Below are positions 16,556 to 25,565 of a stretch of 55,027 bases of DNA, in pieces. Position numbers and translations under genes: made by a program. Each line of letters opens with the position of its first letter. Position 1 is the stretch's first letter. The stretch spans positions 1-55,027 of the forward strand of contig JAMDCE010000485.1 in assembly GCA_023489135.1 (NCBI GenBank), given 5' to 3'. A model generated the notes under the pieces. That model did no database searches and had not been told where the DNA came from. It saw only the letters and a program-made list of their open reading frames with translations. The DNA is from Chloroflexota bacterium (GTDB taxonomy: Bacteria; Chloroflexota; Chloroflexia; JAMDCE01).

Positions 16556-17380
16556 TTACTTCTCCCTCGCCTTGGCAGCGCGCTTGATGGCCTCCACGAT
16601 GGGCTGAGGGGACTCATTGGCCAGCCTGATCAGCGTCTTCACCTGCTCCATCTGGTTAATCCTTTCCAGAGGTCCAACCAGAACGGACCCTCTTTGACGC
16701 CAGATATCCCGCAGCGCGACCCAGTCCTGGCAGCGCTCGGCCTTACACGCGTCGGATAACCTGCTCCTGACCACCGACGTTCCCACCCCGAGCTTGGCCG
16801 CGATGGCGGAGCATTTGCAACCGGCATCGTACAGTGGAAGTATATCGTTTGCATCCACGGGGGCGCAACGATGATAGGTTGCCGAGTAGAGATCGCATTG
16901 ATGAACCAGCGCCGCCTCGGGGGTCGCCGGCGCTATCTTGCCAAACCGCCCGTGGTGCGAGACTACGATGTGCCATATGTGCTCCAGCATGTCGCGCTCG
17001 TAACGAATGCGCGCTTCGAGTTGCACCCGGTCCAGCACCTCGACCGCCTCTTTGACCGCCTCGATGGGATCTGTGCTCATAATCTCACTATGCGAGCGCA
17101 GGTGCGCCCTTCGAGCCGAGACTTTGTTGAGGTCGTGCAGGAGGCTACCGATGGTGATGGCTTCGAGACTGAGGGCCGGGTGTCTTTCGCGCCATTCGGG
17201 ATAGGCTTCCAGACACAACAGGGTGACGTCGATGGTATGAACGAAAACGGGCATTCCGTGGTCTCGAACGTGCCACAGCTCGCCGACCTGTGGGGACGCG
17301 AGGATACTCCGCACGAGCGCGGTAAGATCCCTAATGGCCAAGCGCTTCGGCCTTTCTAGTGTAGAACTGGCAGCCTTCAA
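16556..17380 (-). CDS. HD-domain phosphohydrolase with C-terminal helix-turn-helix
   Basis: 274 residues. An HD domain covers about 45-175: V-F-V-H-T-I-D-V, L-L-H-D-L-N-K, V-S-H-H-G-R-F-G and V-H-Q-C-D-L-Y-S-A. Next comes a helix-turn-helix, D-A-G-C-K-C-S-A-I-A-A-K-L-G-V-G-T-S-V-V-R at about 189-210 (written here as separate residues), resembling resolvase/sigma-type recognition helices. The TTG at 17380 is the only early start I see. HD plus HTH suggests an RNA or nucleotide hydrolase that binds nucleic acid, but no named family fits. It is upstream of the PHP gene on the same strand. Confidence 0.65.
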   Translation of the reverse strand: MKAASSTLERPKRLAIRDLTALVRSILASPQVGELWHVRDHGMPVFVHTIDVTLLCLEAYPEWRERHPALSLEAITIGSLLHDLNKVSARRAHLRSHSEIMSTDPIEAVKEAVEVLDRVQLEARIRYERDMLEHIWHIVVSHHGRFGKIAPATPEAALVHQCDLYSATYHRCAPVDANDILPLYDAGCKCSAIAAKLGVGTSVVRSRLSDACKAERCQDWVALRDIWRQRGSVLVGPLERINQMEQVKTLIRLANESPQPIVEAIKRAAKAREK

Positions 17381-17427
17381 ACGTCGGTTATTCTAGCACA
17401 CGGTGCCGGCGTATACAACTCATTCCG

Positions 17428-18399
17428 CTATAGTAGTACCATACCGTCCTTCAGGATTGTTTCGCCGTCCAGCGTGATCGTGCCGTTGTTCATAACGCCG
17501 TCGATGTGTATCCTGCTCCAGGTGGCTCCGCCGATGTCGTTGTTTCGACCGAAGGCGATGTGAACCATGCCACAACGGCCGGCGTGCCATCGATTGCCTC
17601 GCATTGATTCGGGAATGGTGTGGCTGGTGCCGATAGCGAACTCCGCCGGGCAGTTTTCGGAATTATCACCTCCGAAGACGATGCCCCGAAGCCGCCGCGC
17701 ATCATCGCCATCACCTTCGATCTCCACGCACTTTCCAGCCTCGACCTTGACCTTGAGCGGCTCTCGCAGGAGGTAGCCCCATCCGATCATGTGCGAGTCG
17801 ATGACGACGGTGCCGTAGGATTTCCCCTCGTTAGGGCAGATGGTCGCCTCGGCATAGTCGGGAACGCCCCCGCTCATGGGATTTAGTGGATGCAGCGCCA
17901 GGCCGCCCCGGCCGCTTAGATCAACCGTCAGGTCCGTTCCCAGCGGGGTGGTGAGCCGGGCGATGTGGGCCTGGTCGAAGCGTCTAACGATCTCCTCGGT
18001 GCGATCTCGGATGGCCTCCAGGTCCTCAAGGGAGAAATCGCGGGCGAAGTAGTCCTCGCCCATATCGGTATACATCAAAAGGGCCGGTATGCCGAGGGCC
18101 GAAGTCTGCTTTCGGGCATTGGTGTGAGTGATGGTTATCTTGTCGTGGATCATCAAAATCTTGTCGGCGACCAGCATCGCGGCTGCTACGGACCTGGGAG
18201 GCTCTTCTCCCACAATCTTCTTTGGCTGCATTATCGCGATGGAAGGCTCGGCACCAATCGATGCCACGGCCTCGCAAACGGCGTGCGCCAGGCTCACTGG
18301 TAGTAGACGGTCGTCGGCCAGAATCAACACCTCTTCTCCGGCTCTCACCCTGAGACAATGCTCGACAACCACACTGGCCATTTTACTGAACTTTGACAT
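17428..18399 (-). CDS. M29 aminopeptidase/NicX-like metalloenzyme
   Basis: 323 residues related to the aminopeptidase T (M29)/2,5-dihydroxypyridine dioxygenase group. N-terminal half: C-L-R-V-R-A-G-E-E-V-L-I and I-T-H-T-N-A-R-K. C-terminal metal-site half: C-P-N-E-G-K, then E-F-A-I-G-T-S-H-T, G-M-V-H-I-A-F-G-R-N and H-I-D-G-V-M at the end. NicX opens the pyridine ring in nicotinate breakdown and its close relatives are often annotated as leucyl aminopeptidases; the sequence alone does not decide between peptidase and dioxygenase. ATG 18399 follows GGAGGT. It is divergent from the TetR-regulated operon, which makes a shared catabolic job possible. Confidence 0.65.
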   Translation of the reverse strand: MSKFSKMASVVVEHCLRVRAGEEVLILADDRLLPVSLAHAVCEAVASIGAEPSIAIMQPKKIVGEEPPRSVAAAMLVADKILMIHDKITITHTNARKQTSALGIPALLMYTDMGEDYFARDFSLEDLEAIRDRTEEIVRRFDQAHIARLTTPLGTDLTVDLSGRGGLALHPLNPMSGGVPDYAEATICPNEGKSYGTVVIDSHMIGWGYLLREPLKVKVEAGKCVEIEGDGDDARRLRGIVFGGDNSENCPAEFAIGTSHTIPESMRGNRWHAGRCGMVHIAFGRNNDIGGATWSRIHIDGVMNNGTITLDGETILKDGMVLL

Positions 18400-18559
18400 T
18401 ACCCAACCACCTCCGGTGGACTATCCATTGATCGACTCTAGCACCTTCGCGTTTACCTGTCAACTCGGCGGGATACTCTGCCACAGGGTCTTTGCGTTCA
18501 TCTGCCCCCTAACTAGTGCATCTTACTTAGCGAATAGATTAAAGCCAACGCGAGAGCTA

Positions 18560-18588
18560 TTGACATCAATATTGAGTGGTGATACAAT
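18560..18588 (+). promoter_or_regulatory. Promoter of the catabolic operon
   Basis: TTGACA (18560-18565), a 17-base spacer, TACAAT (18583-18588). The start point is expected near 18595, just before the palindromic operator at 18604. Confidence 0.8.
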
Positions 18589-18603
18589 GGGGCAACTTCA
18601 CCT

Positions 18604-18617
18604 ACCGACCAGTCGGT
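18604..18617. promoter_or_regulatory. TetR-type operator, copy 1
   Basis: Perfect palindrome ACCGAC-CA-GTCGGT, preceded by CCT and followed by G, exactly as at 30987-31000. It lies about ten bases after the predicted start point, where a bound repressor would block transcription of the crotonase operon. Confidence 0.75.
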
Positions 18618-18680
18618 GTTTTCACTCGGCGCGGCTCGTAAGTGGGTTTAACGTCCCTGCTAGATCTTTGAGGAGCAACC

Positions 18681-19439
18681 TTGAAGCACATTGATTACGA
18701 GTGCGATGGCCCGGTAGCTTTGATCACCATAAATCGTCCTCCATTGAACCTCTTAACCGAGGACACCTGGGAGGAGACTGCTGAGGCCCTTGCCCGGGCC
18801 GGCGAGGACGAAGCCGTTCGCGTGGTGGCTCTCACCGGCGCGGGCGAGCGGGCCTTTAGCGCTGGTGCCGACGTCAAGGCGTTGCCTCAGCAGACGGGGC
18901 CTATGGATAGCCTGGCAGCCACCCAGAAGCTGCGCGATCATTTGAGCCTACTGGAGAGCTATCCCAAGCCGACTATCGCCGCGGTAGACGGTTATGCCCT
19001 GGGTGGGGGCTGCCAGATCGCCATAGCCTGTACCTTCCGCATCGCCTCGGACAGAGCTCAGTTCGGAATTCCCGAGGTCAATCTGGGAATCGTGCCGGCC
19101 CTAGGCGCTTGCCAGCGCCTGGTGCGACTGATCGGACTAAGCTGGGCCACGGAGCTAGTGGTCACGGGCAGGAGGGTGGATGCCCAGGAAGCCTACCGCA
19201 TTGGTCTGGTGAACCGGGTAGTGCCGCCGGCGCAGCTTCGATCGGTCGTTCAGGAATTTGGTGAGATGCTGGCGCAAAAAGGCCCGGCGGTACTATCCCT
19301 CACCTTAGCGGCCCTGCGCGTAAACCAGGAGTCGAGCGCTCAGGCCGCCAACCTGCTCGACTCGGTGCTCTTTGCGCTTTCAAGCAACACCGAAGAAAGC
19401 AAGAAGGCGCGGCAGAGCATAAGGGAGAAGTCTGGTTAA
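18681..19439 (+). CDS. Enoyl-CoA hydratase/isomerase-family protein with altered catalytic glutamate
   Basis: 252 residues, crotonase fold. The oxyanion-hole strand F-S-A-G-A-D-V-K (about 59-66) and Y-A-L-G-G-G-C-Q (105-112) are present, then P-E-V-N-L-G-I-V-P (131-139). In true hydratases the residue after G-G-G-C is the catalytic Glu; here it is Gln112, while the second Glu (E132) is kept. One-glutamate crotonases often catalyse isomerisation, ring cleavage, decarboxylation or hydrolysis rather than hydration. The TTG start at 18681 follows GAGGAG. It is first in a nine-gene operon with an acyl-CoA ligase directly downstream, so the substrate is a CoA thioester. Confidence 0.85.
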   Translation: MKHIDYECDGPVALITINRPPLNLLTEDTWEETAEALARAGEDEAVRVVALTGAGERAFSAGADVKALPQQTGPMDSLAATQKLRDHLSLLESYPKPTIAAVDGYALGGGCQIAIACTFRIASDRAQFGIPEVNLGIVPALGACQRLVRLIGLSWATELVVTGRRVDAQEAYRIGLVNRVVPPAQLRSVVQEFGEMLAQKGPAVLSLTLAALRVNQESSAQAANLLDSVLFALSSNTEESKKARQSIREKSG

Positions 19440-19509
19440 GGGCTTTGATCGAGGAAATGGGGCATCGGTGGGAATGCTCTGACACTTTTGCGTGTGGAGG
19501 CCAAGTAGC

Positions 19510-21150
19510 GTGTCAGCGTGGACAGATCCCTGGACCGGCAAGACCATAGGGTCGGCGCTAGCTGAAGCAACGCAGCGCTACGGCTCCAGAGAGGCCATGA
19601 TCTTTGCCAACGGAATAGTAACCTACCAGCAGCTTCTGGACACCTCCGATTTGCTGGCAAGGGCCTTTTTGAGCAAAGGCGTGCGAAAGGGCGACAAGGT
19701 GGCCATTTGGATGGCGGGCTATACCGAGTGGCCTTTCCTGTATTACGCCCTGGCCAGGATCGGCGCCGTGATGGTCCCCATCAATACCCGCTACAAAACG
19801 GTCGAGTTCGAGTACGTCTTGAACAAGTCGAGAGCAGGGATTCTCGTCTTTAAGGATGAAGAGGCGCGGGGAAAGGACCACCTGGGCACCCTGAAAGAGC
19901 TTTATCCCGAGCTGGAACGAGCCGTCCCCGGCGGTCTCAGTTCGGAGCGTTTGCCGCTTCTGCGAGAAGTCATCGTCATTTCGGACAAGCAATTCCCCGG
20001 CTGTTCTTCCTTTGAAGATCTTCTGGCAGCGGGTTCTACAGTGCCGGAGGAAGCCCTGTTCGAGGCTGAGGCCCGGGTAACGGCGGATGACCTCGCCTTA
20101 CTGCAGTTCACTTCCGGGACGACGGCCTTGCCGAAAGGCGCAATGCTCTTTCAGTCGGCGATGCTGAGGGGAGCCTATTACGTTACTAAAAGGCTGGGCA
20201 TCTCCGAGCAAGATCGCTTCTTCAGCCCCCAGCCTTTCTTCCACGTGGGAGGCGCCATCGAGGTCATGTTGGCGCCGGTGGTGATTGGGTGCACTATGAT
20301 CGTGCAGACTTACTTCGATGCCTCCGAAGCCCTGCGAATGATGGAAGAGAACCGGTGCACTGTAACGATGGGGCACCAGCCCCACTTTATCGAGTATCTC
20401 AACCATCCCGACCTGAAGAAACGGCAGTTGCGGTTGGAGAGGGGCCACATATTCGCCACGCCGGACGTCAGCAAGCGTGTGTATGAAGAGATGGGCATCA
20501 GGGTGTTGATCAGTCCCTACGGTATGACCGAGAGTCACCTGGGAGGGACGAGCTGCACCGCCGACGACCCGCTGGAGAAGCGGCTCAACACGGTCGGCCG
20601 GGTAATGCCGGGAATGGAAGTCGGCATTCGAGAGCCCGGCGGCTCGCGGCTGTTGCCGGTTGGCGCGACGGGAGAAGTCTGTTTCCGCGGCTGGTGTGTC
20701 ATGAAGGGCTACTACGACGACCCTCAGAGAACCGCCGAGGTTCTGGACGACGAGGGTTGGCTTAGAACCGGTGATCTGGGAATACTCGATGAGGAAGGAT
20801 ACCTCAGACTGGTGGGCCGATTCAAGGACATGATCCGCGTCGGTGGGGAAAACGTGGCCGCGCCGGAGGTTGAGGCTTTTCTCCTGCAACACGACAAGGT
20901 GAAGCAAGCAGCGCTGGTTGGCGCACCGGATCAGCGCCTGGGTGAGGTTTGCGTGGCCTTTATCGAGCTCAAGCCGGGCGTCGAGGCCACCGAAGAAGAA
21001 ATCGTGAACTACTGCCGGGGAAAGCTGGCTAGCTTCAAGATCCCACGAAAGGTCGTCTTCGTGCGAGAATGGCCAATGAGTGGGACGGGGAAGATCCAGA
21101 AGTTCTTGTTGAAAGAGAAGGCGGCCCAGGAATATCCGGCTAACCAATGA
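19510..21150 (+). CDS. AMP-forming acyl-CoA synthetase (acyl/aryl-CoA ligase)
   Basis: About 546 residues of the adenylate-forming superfamily. ATP loop: L-Q-F-T-S-G-T-T-A-L-P-K-G-A. Later motifs: Y-G-M-T-E-S, G-E-V-C-F-R-G-W, G-W-L-R-T-G-D-L-G, R-F-K-D-M-I-R-V-G-G-E-N-V and the C-terminal lysine in G-T-G-K-I-Q-K. It would activate a carboxylic acid to its CoA thioester for the crotonase upstream. GTG 19510 sits nine bases after GGAGG; GTG 19492 is an alternative six codons earlier. Substrate (fatty, aromatic or dicarboxylic acid) cannot be told by eye. Confidence 0.9.
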   Translation: MSAWTDPWTGKTIGSALAEATQRYGSREAMIFANGIVTYQQLLDTSDLLARAFLSKGVRKGDKVAIWMAGYTEWPFLYYALARIGAVMVPINTRYKTVEFEYVLNKSRAGILVFKDEEARGKDHLGTLKELYPELERAVPGGLSSERLPLLREVIVISDKQFPGCSSFEDLLAAGSTVPEEALFEAEARVTADDLALLQFTSGTTALPKGAMLFQSAMLRGAYYVTKRLGISEQDRFFSPQPFFHVGGAIEVMLAPVVIGCTMIVQTYFDASEALRMMEENRCTVTMGHQPHFIEYLNHPDLKKRQLRLERGHIFATPDVSKRVYEEMGIRVLISPYGMTESHLGGTSCTADDPLEKRLNTVGRVMPGMEVGIREPGGSRLLPVGATGEVCFRGWCVMKGYYDDPQRTAEVLDDEGWLRTGDLGILDEEGYLRLVGRFKDMIRVGGENVAAPEVEAFLLQHDKVKQAALVGAPDQRLGEVCVAFIELKPGVEATEEEIVNYCRGKLASFKIPRKVVFVREWPMSGTGKIQKFLLKEKAAQEYPANQ

Positions 21151-21230
21151 GGGCGTTACGTGCTATGATATCACCCGAGCAACGGCGAATTCTAGCGAAA
21201 TAACAGTGGATTTAGGAGGAGCAGTAAGTC

Positions 21231-22349
21231 ATGCGTTTATCAATGGGATTGATCCTTCTGGCTTTCCTGGTAATGTCGATCTCGTGCTCGCCGGCCGTCG
21301 GGCCGGCATCCAATGCTCCAGCTGGCACGGCGGCCCAGCAGGCACCCAAAGCCGCTGATTCCGGCGCTCAGTCGCAGCCGAAAGCCGCGGCCAAGGCTCT
21401 CACCAAGGTGAGGGTAAGCCACGCCGGCGTCGGCATCTTCCGTCTCCCTCTTTACGTCGCGCTGCTCAACGGTTACTTCAAGGATGAAGGCGTAGACGTC
21501 GAGATCGTCGACACCCGCTCCGGATCGGATGCCATGAAGATGCTCGCGGGCGGCGCAGTCGAGTTCTCCACCGGCCAACTTCTCGACGCGGTGAACCTTA
21601 ACAAGGAAGGGATTAACATTCAAGGCGTGGCACTGCTCACCAGCAGGATCGCCAATTCTATAGTCCTGAAAAAGGGCTTGCAGGGCCAGATAAGGAGCTT
21701 TAAAGACCTGACGGGCCAGAACCACACCGTGGGGATCACCAGCGTGGGCTCCGGGACCTGGCAACTGGCGGTGTACACCGCTCAAAAGGACGGCGTGAAG
21801 AAGGAAGACTTGAACTTCATATCGGTGGGCTCCGGCGCAAGCGTGCTTGCAGCGGTGAAGGCCGGGAAGGTTGACGCTATGTCGTACGCCGACCCCGAGA
21901 ACTTCTCTCTGGTCAGCGGTGGCGACGCCGAATTCCTCATAGACCTGGCCGACCCGGCGACTCACCAGAAGTACATCGGCGACACTTACCTCAACAACCA
22001 GATCATGGTCAAAGCGGACTACATCAAGTCCAATCCGGCGGTGGTGCAGGGGTTTGTCAACGGGATTCAGCGGGCACTCATCTGGGAGAACCAGCATACG
22101 GCCGAGGATATCGCCAAGCTTTTGACCGGCTACTCCGGATTCCAGGGGTTCGACCAGAAGGCCCTGATCGGCTCGCTCAAGCGCCAGGCCAGCGGCAATC
22201 CTAAGAGCGCCGTCATTTCCAAGGATGCCTTTGACAATGCCATGAAGCTTCCTATCGCCGTCGGGGCGGTGGACCAGGCGATGCCATTCGAAAAACTGGT
22301 CAATACCGAGCTAGCAGAGAAGGCAGTTCAGAAGTATCCAGTAAAATAA
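21231..22349 (+). CDS. ABC transporter substrate-binding lipoprotein (NMT1/SsuA-like)
   Basis: 372 residues. A lipoprotein signal ends at the M-S-I-S-C lipobox (Cys19), followed by an Ala/Pro/Gln linker. The binding domain starts at about residue 60 and has the NMT1/SsuA/TauA pattern: P-L-Y-V-A-L-L-N-G-Y-F-K-D-E-G-V, then V-E-F-S-T-G-Q-L-L-D-A-V. Family ligands include sulfonates, nitrate, pyrimidine precursors and aromatic acids such as phthalate. It is the extracytoplasmic part of the importer formed with the next two genes. A strong TAGGAGGAG precedes ATG 21231. Confidence 0.88.
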   Translation: MRLSMGLILLAFLVMSISCSPAVGPASNAPAGTAAQQAPKAADSGAQSQPKAAAKALTKVRVSHAGVGIFRLPLYVALLNGYFKDEGVDVEIVDTRSGSDAMKMLAGGAVEFSTGQLLDAVNLNKEGINIQGVALLTSRIANSIVLKKGLQGQIRSFKDLTGQNHTVGITSVGSGTWQLAVYTAQKDGVKKEDLNFISVGSGASVLAAVKAGKVDAMSYADPENFSLVSGGDAEFLIDLADPATHQKYIGDTYLNNQIMVKADYIKSNPAVVQGFVNGIQRALIWENQHTAEDIAKLLTGYSGFQGFDQKALIGSLKRQASGNPKSAVISKDAFDNAMKLPIAVGAVDQAMPFEKLVNTELAEKAVQKYPVK

Positions 22350-23143
22350 TGACTATGAATCAGAATACAACTGAACCGGCAGTAAGATTCATAGGGGTAA
22401 CCAAGAGCTTCATCACCCGGAATGACGAGGTGGTGCACACGCTCCAAAACGTCAGCTTCAACGTGGGGGCAGGCGAATTCGTGGCCATAGTAGGACCTAG
22501 CGGCTGTGGCAAGAGCACTACCCTCAACGTCCTGGCCTGCATCACAGCGGCAACGAGAGGCGAGGTCCTGGTTCGCGGTCGCCATCCGGCCGAGGCTCGC
22601 CTCGACATCGGGTACGTGTTTCAGCAGGATACCGTCCTGCCCTGGAAGAGGGTGCTGGATAACGTCACGACGGGGCTGGTTATCCGCAAGGTGCCCGCAG
22701 CCGAGCGTCGGCGCCGCGCCCTCGAACTGATAGACGTTATGGGCCTCCGGGGGTTCGAAAAGGCCTATCCGTTCGAGCTCTCCGGAGGAATGCGCAAGCG
22801 CGTGGCGCTGGCCACGACGATGGCTTACGATCCTTCGATCCTGCTCATGGATGAGCCCTTCGGCGCTCTAGACGCTCAGACTCGCGTGCTGCTGCAGGAT
22901 GAGCTTCTCCGGGTATGGGAGGCCAACCGCAAGACGGTTCTTTTCGTGACGCACGACCTGCCGGAGGCTATTACCCTGGCCGACCGAATTATCGTGATGA
23001 CCGCTCGGCCGGCACGGGTGAAAAGCGAGTACATCGTGGACCTCCCGCGGCCGCGCACGGCCGCGGAGGCGCGCTTCAACCCACACTTCGACCAGCTTTA
23101 CGTGACGATCTGGAACGATCTAAAGGCTGAGCTAACGGCGTGA
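22349..23143 (+). CDS. ABC transporter ATP-binding protein (SsuB/TauB type)
   Basis: 264 residues. Walker A G-P-S-G-C-G-K-S-T, Q-loop F-Q-Q-D-T-V-L-P-W, signature L-S-G-G-M-R-K-R (usual Q replaced by M), Walker B I-L-L-M-D-E-P-F-G-A-L-D and the switch histidine V-T-H-D-L. The W after L-P in the Q-loop region is typical of the nitrate/sulfonate/taurine group. The ATG shares its A with the stop of the binding protein (TAATG), so translation is coupled. It energises import through the permease that follows. Confidence 0.92.
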   Translation: MTMNQNTTEPAVRFIGVTKSFITRNDEVVHTLQNVSFNVGAGEFVAIVGPSGCGKSTTLNVLACITAATRGEVLVRGRHPAEARLDIGYVFQQDTVLPWKRVLDNVTTGLVIRKVPAAERRRRALELIDVMGLRGFEKAYPFELSGGMRKRVALATTMAYDPSILLMDEPFGALDAQTRVLLQDELLRVWEANRKTVLFVTHDLPEAITLADRIIVMTARPARVKSEYIVDLPRPRTAAEARFNPHFDQLYVTIWNDLKAELTA

Positions 23144-23159
23144 GTGGAGTGGAAATAGC

Positions 23160-24008
23160 ATGTTGGCAGACGCTGAAATGAACAAGGTAGCGGAACAATC
23201 AGATGATGCCGAGCTCCTTCGTCAACTCGCCGCCGAACGTCGCCGGCTCGGCTTCCAGCGCATAATTGATCGGGTAGCCCTAACCTTGGTCCTTTTGCTC
23301 ATCTGGGAAGGGATCGTGCAGATCGGCTGGGTGCATCCGTTCTTCATCAGCCAGCCATCGCGCATCCTGGGTGATCTCTGGGTGATGGTCTCTACCGGTT
23401 ACATCTTCCCTCACCTGGCCATCTCGATGTATGAGACGCTTATGGGACTGGCTCTGGGTCTGGTGCTGGGAATGGCCGCCGGCCTCGGCGCCGCCATTTC
23501 CCGGCGGGTCGGCGACGCCATCGAGCCGCTGCTGGTAGCCTTCAACTCGATGCCCCGCATAGCCATCGCTCCACTATTCATTATCTGGTTCGGCTTCGGC
23601 ACAGAGTCCAAGATTGCCCTGGGGACGATGGTGGTCTTCTTTATCATCTTCTTCAACGCTTTCGCCGGCGTGCGCAGCGTCGATCCAGTCCTGGTCAACA
23701 GCATCAGAACTATGGGAGGGAACGGCTTCCACGTGTTGCGGATGGTCATCTTGCCGACAACGCTGGCCTGGGTGTTCGCGGCGATGAAGACGAGCATCTC
23801 TATGGCGCTGGTTTCGGCCGTTGTGGGAGAGTTCGTGGGTTCCACGGCCGGGGTGGGCTGGATTATGGTCCAGGCCAGCGGCGTGAACAACACTACCCGC
23901 CTGTTCTCGACGATGATTGTTCTGGCGATAGTGGGTGGCCTACTTTTCGTTGCCATTCGCTGGGCCGAAGATCGCATGCTCAACTGGCGCGCCAGCCCAG
24001 ATTTATAA
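23160..24008 (+). CDS. ABC transporter permease (SsuC/TauC type)
   Basis: 282 residues with about six membrane helices and the binding-protein-dependent transport domain. The coupling loop is recognisable at about 175-210: F-N-A-F-A-G-V-R-S-V-D, then M-G-G-N-G and I-L-P-T-T-L-A-W-V-F-A. An N-terminal charged, coiled stretch (residues 10-30, with R-R-R-L-G-F) is cytoplasmic. It follows the ATPase by 16 bases behind GGAGTGGA. With its two partners it completes a single high-affinity importer for the compound the operon breaks down. Confidence 0.9.
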   Translation: MLADAEMNKVAEQSDDAELLRQLAAERRRLGFQRIIDRVALTLVLLLIWEGIVQIGWVHPFFISQPSRILGDLWVMVSTGYIFPHLAISMYETLMGLALGLVLGMAAGLGAAISRRVGDAIEPLLVAFNSMPRIAIAPLFIIWFGFGTESKIALGTMVVFFIIFFNAFAGVRSVDPVLVNSIRTMGGNGFHVLRMVILPTTLAWVFAAMKTSISMALVSAVVGEFVGSTAGVGWIMVQASGVNNTTRLFSTMIVLAIVGGLLFVAIRWAEDRMLNWRASPDL

Positions 24009-24028
24009 GCAGACGCGGGTGACGGCAT

Positions 24029-25510
24029 ATGGCCGATACGTCATCACAATATGCGCAGGGAATCGGAGGGCGGCTTGGAATGGCGAAGTCGGCCTCCTAC
24101 GAACGCGCCGTGGGGCGGGTCGAGGGGAGGGCCAATCCCTTCGTGGCCCGGTATATGCTTGCCAGTGACCTGGCCTATGTGTTATCCGCAGGGGAGTTAG
24201 GCCTTACGCCAAAACCCGCCGTGGACGCTCTGCTGCAGACGCTGCTCGATCTTATCGAGAGCGTGGAGGTCTCCGGCGATTGGAACGCGTTCGCCGATAT
24301 TGTGGTGCAGCGCGAGTCCTGGGTCATCGATCGCCTGGGACCGACGGTGGGTGGATGGCTACACCTGGGACGCAATCGGGGCGAGAGCGTCAGATCCTAT
24401 TTGCCGCGCATGTTTTTCCGCCAGGTGCTTCACGACGAGCGACTGGCTATGTTGGACCTTCTGCAGGCGCTTTTGGCCCAGGCCGAGCCGGCCCTGGAGG
24501 TGCTGGCCCCTAATTACCACCACATGCAGCACGCGGGAGTGACCACTCTGGGCGAGTACTTGCTCTCGTGGGCCAGCACGTTTCAGATTCACCTTCACAG
24601 GCTGGAACAGGCCGATGAGCGGCTGGATTATGCCCCCTCGGTACTGACCGCGCGGGCGCCGGTCAAGGAGCTTGCCGATCGTGTTTGTCGTCGCCTGGGG
24701 TTCAGTCGCAGGTGGGGACTGCGACGCGAAGGGATCTGGGCCGAGGATCACTTTTCCGAGCCGTTTTGCGTGCTGGTATTGGTCAGCGTCGATCTCGCCC
24801 GGCTGGCTGAGGATTTGCGGCTCTGGATGACGCCGGAGTTTGGACTCTTTGAGTTATCGGATGCCCACGCCTCCGGCAGCAGCGCCCTGCCTCAGAAGAA
24901 GAACCCTTTCGGGCTGGAGGCGGTGATCGGCGGCGCGGCGATGGGCGCGGGAAGGTTAGCGGGGCAGCTGGCCGCCAATGTAACCCCCTCCGATCAGTCG
25001 GATGCGCTCTTCCACGCCGGAACCCTGTATCAACACTCTTTGGACGTGGTAGCGTGGACCGACTTTATGGCCGAAGTGATCCGTGAAGGAACTTTCGACC
25101 GCGACGAGCTACGGCGTAAGGCGGGATTGGCCTGGGCGGGAACTGTCGAGGCTTCAGACGTGCTGGTTTTCGATCACGGCGTGCCCTTCCGTACGGCGCA
25201 TCGGGTACTTGGTATGCTGGTGAGGGCTGAGTCCCGAAACCAGCCACTGCCCGACATCAGCGCCCTGATTCGAGAAGAGACCGGTTTGGAGGTGGACGTG
25301 GATCAGTCGGAGTTGATGGCCATCATCCGGACCGACGTCATCCTGCCGGATGCCATCGATCTGCCGCTGATCAGGCAGCGTTGGAGCGAGCTTTCCAAGG
25401 AAGTCCAGGAGGCTAGCCTTGCTCTACATTCCAATAGCCCCGTGGAAGAAGCTATCGCCAGAGTGGTGGAGGAAGCGAAGACGTGGGTCAGCCGCGAGGG
25501 GCAGGAATGA
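24029..25510 (+). CDS. Argininosuccinate lyase-like member of the fumarase/aspartase superfamily
   Basis: 493 residues with the superfamily's three conserved regions: L-G-R-N-R-G-E (in place of the ArgH G-R-S-R-N-D), P-N-Y-H-H-M-Q-H-A and the signature loop G-S-S-A-L-P-Q-K-K-N-P. Family enzymes break a C-N or C-O bond and usually release fumarate. The alterations around the substrate-binding loop and the absence of any arginine gene nearby argue against biosynthetic ArgH. In an operon with a ligase, importer and racemase-like proteins, it probably removes an amine or ureido group from an intermediate. ATG 24029 follows a modest CGGGTGA. Confidence 0.8.
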   Translation: MADTSSQYAQGIGGRLGMAKSASYERAVGRVEGRANPFVARYMLASDLAYVLSAGELGLTPKPAVDALLQTLLDLIESVEVSGDWNAFADIVVQRESWVIDRLGPTVGGWLHLGRNRGESVRSYLPRMFFRQVLHDERLAMLDLLQALLAQAEPALEVLAPNYHHMQHAGVTTLGEYLLSWASTFQIHLHRLEQADERLDYAPSVLTARAPVKELADRVCRRLGFSRRWGLRREGIWAEDHFSEPFCVLVLVSVDLARLAEDLRLWMTPEFGLFELSDAHASGSSALPQKKNPFGLEAVIGGAAMGAGRLAGQLAANVTPSDQSDALFHAGTLYQHSLDVVAWTDFMAEVIREGTFDRDELRRKAGLAWAGTVEASDVLVFDHGVPFRTAHRVLGMLVRAESRNQPLPDISALIREETGLEVDVDQSELMAIIRTDVILPDAIDLPLIRQRWSELSKEVQEASLALHSNSPVEEAIARVVEEAKTWVSREGQE

Positions 25511-25565
25511 CGTTGAGATCAGATTGGTGGAGCTGCATTGTCCCGACAACGGGACGAGTTTCAGC

